From the NCBI GenBank assembly GCA_964595785.1, contig CAZQRO010000023.1:1-25616 (forward strand): 25,616 nucleotides of DNA. The letters are read 5' to 3'. The notes beneath the pieces are model-generated. The model saw only the letters and a program-made list of their open reading frames with translations, was not told where the DNA came from and did no database searches. Of this stretch, positions 24,638 through 25,616 are shown one piece after another. The DNA comes from Bovifimicola sp964595785 (GTDB lineage Bacteria > Bacillota > Clostridia > Lachnospirales > Lachnospiraceae). Position 1 is the first letter of the stretch, and every line of letters starts with the position of its first letter. The position numbers were made by a program, and so were the translations under genes.

Positions 24638-25616
24638 TCAAACCTCCATTAGTTTCCATTGTAATTGGTAACTCAAACCAAAATACGCTGCCTTCACCCA
24701 CAATACTGTAGACACCATAATCTGCATTGTGAAGTTTTAATATATTCTGCACTATTGACAGTCCTAAGCCGCTGCCCATAATTGCCCGTTTATGATTTTT
24801 ATCTACCTTGTAATATCTGTCCCAGACATTTTCTAATTTATCCTTTGGAATTCCTTCACCTGAATCAATAACTTCTATCCTTACTTTTCCGTTGCTGACG
24901 ATTTGTTTAATTGTCACTCTCTTATCTTCTCCGGTATAATTTACTGCATTTCCGATAAGATTGTATATTACCTGATAGATTTTAAATTCATCGGCTTCCA
25001 CCAATACATGACAATCATAGTTAAAATTAACTTTATATCCGTATGGTTCAAGTAATTTTGAATGACGTTCAATTGCAGCATTAATACTTTCCGTCAAATC
25101 ATATTCTTTCGTTTCAAGACTTGTTACACCTGCCTGTATCTTTGACATATCTAATAAATCATTTACCAGATATGTAAGACGTTTAGTCTCATCTATAATC
25201 ACCTGAACATTTTCCGGTGTATTCTCTCCCGGCAAATCTCTCATTACTTCTGAATATGCTGTTATCATTGTAAGCGGTGTTCTAAGGTCATGTGAAACAT
25301 TAGCAAGTAATTCTTTTTGAAGGACATCTGTTTTCGACAGTTCTTTTGCAGTATGATTAAGTGTATCTGACAATTCTGTGATTTCTTTATAATCCTTTCC
25401 GTTAAATTCTATATTAAAATTACCTTTTGCTAACTCTTTTGCGGATGCATTAATTCTGATTATGGATTTAGAAACACGTCTTGATATAAAGAATGCAATT
25501 AATAATGATAATAAAATCATTATTCCGCTTATGTAAATAAGCTGTATTCTTAAAGTGTGGACTGTCGCACCAACCGGTGTAATTATAGAATTTAGAAATA
25601 CCACATATTCTTCACC
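24627..25616 (-). CDS. Sensor histidine kinase (N-terminus beyond window)
   Basis: The last ~329 residues are present; the frame is open to the window edge. In order they contain a membrane helix (LIYISGIMILLSLLIAFFIS), a HAMP linker (RRVSKSIIRINASAKELAKG), the phosphoacceptor box NVSHDLRTPLTMI, the N box YNLIGNAVNY, G1 VIDSGEGIP and G2 MGSGLGLSIV. It is an intact HPK-type kinase core that would phosphorylate a response regulator encoded outside the window, probably just upstream. The stop overlaps the VTC start, so kinase, VTC and DUF4956 genes form one unit. That ties an envelope sensor to polyphosphate-type synthesis. Confidence 0.93.
   Translation of the reverse strand, partial: GEEYVVFLNSIITPVGATVHTLRIQLIYISGIMILLSLLIAFFISRRVSKSIIRINASAKELAKGNFNIEFNGKDYKEITELSDTLNHTAKELSKTDVLQKELLANVSHDLRTPLTMITAYSEVMRDLPGENTPENVQVIIDETKRLTYLVNDLLDMSKIQAGVTSLETKEYDLTESINAAIERHSKLLEPYGYKVNFNYDCHVLVEADEFKIYQVIYNLIGNAVNYTGEDKRVTIKQIVSNGKVRIEVIDSGEGIPKDKLENVWDRYYKVDKNHKRAIMGSGLGLSIVQNILKLHNADYGVYSIVGEGSVFWFELPITMETNGGLNGY

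Noticed and set aside
1..25616. CRISPR array, transposase or integrase
   Set aside because: No regularly spaced repeats and no DDE, tyrosine or serine recombinase motifs were seen in any frame.

Overview
The window looks like a chromosomal segment of a low-GC, spore-forming Clostridia, most likely a Lachnospiraceae gut bacterium. The evidence is AT-rich DNA, strong AGGAGG-type ribosome binding sites, a SpoIID-family protein, a divergent ATP-type PEP carboxykinase and the mix of housekeeping genes. I cannot name the species. Almost every intact gene is on the minus strand, so the window reads functionally from right to left.

Layout by position. (1) 1-317: start of aspartate-semialdehyde dehydrogenase (minus). 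(2) 455-1230 (plus): tRNA-Thr(CGT), then a ~580-nt hairpin-rich non-coding RNA with several GNRA tetraloops that resembles the phage-associated ROOL class. (3) 1231-3940: a decaying accessory island, probably a prophage remnant. It holds a frameshifted tail tape-measure fragment and three small minus-strand genes (two of them lipoproteins), each interrupted by in-frame stops. Two of these genes have near-identical promoter regions followed by a pair of hairpins with constant loops (GTTTGGA, GTTGGA) but different, fully paired stems. (4) 4033-5901: an intact DHH-family phosphoesterase and a degenerate ABC-transporter ATPase. (5) 6117-12974: a six-gene polyamine operon (speD, speA-type decarboxylase, speE, speB, carboxyspermidine dehydrogenase, carboxyspermidine decarboxylase). 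A strong promoter, a long folded leader and an intrinsic terminator 33 nt before speD precede it. (6) 12982-17246: a large SpoIID/LytB-domain protein, a 6S RNA gene and release factor 3. (7) 17458-19303: pckA with its promoter, leader hairpin and terminator. (8) 19347-22734: a hexapeptide-repeat (LbH) protein, topoisomerase III and a YfbR-like deoxynucleotidase. (9) 22735-23082: three consecutive hairpins and a C-terminal relic of aldose 1-epimerase. (10) 23164-25616: sensor histidine kinase (cut by the window edge), VTC-domain protein and DUF4956 membrane protein.

How the genes work together. The polyamine operon encodes arginine -> agmatine -> putrescine (SpeA, SpeB) and then two independent ways to spermidine. 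One is decarboxylated S-adenosylmethionine plus aminopropyl transfer (SpeD, SpeE). The other is condensation of putrescine with aspartate semialdehyde followed by decarboxylation (CASDH, CANSDC). Having both in one transcription unit suggests either redundancy or a second polyamine product. The leader has a closing stem whose 3' strand can alternatively pair with the 5' arm of the terminator, which is the logic of an attenuator or riboswitch. The most unusual signals in the window are this leader, the covarying twin-hairpin elements in the prophage remnant and the ROOL-like RNA.
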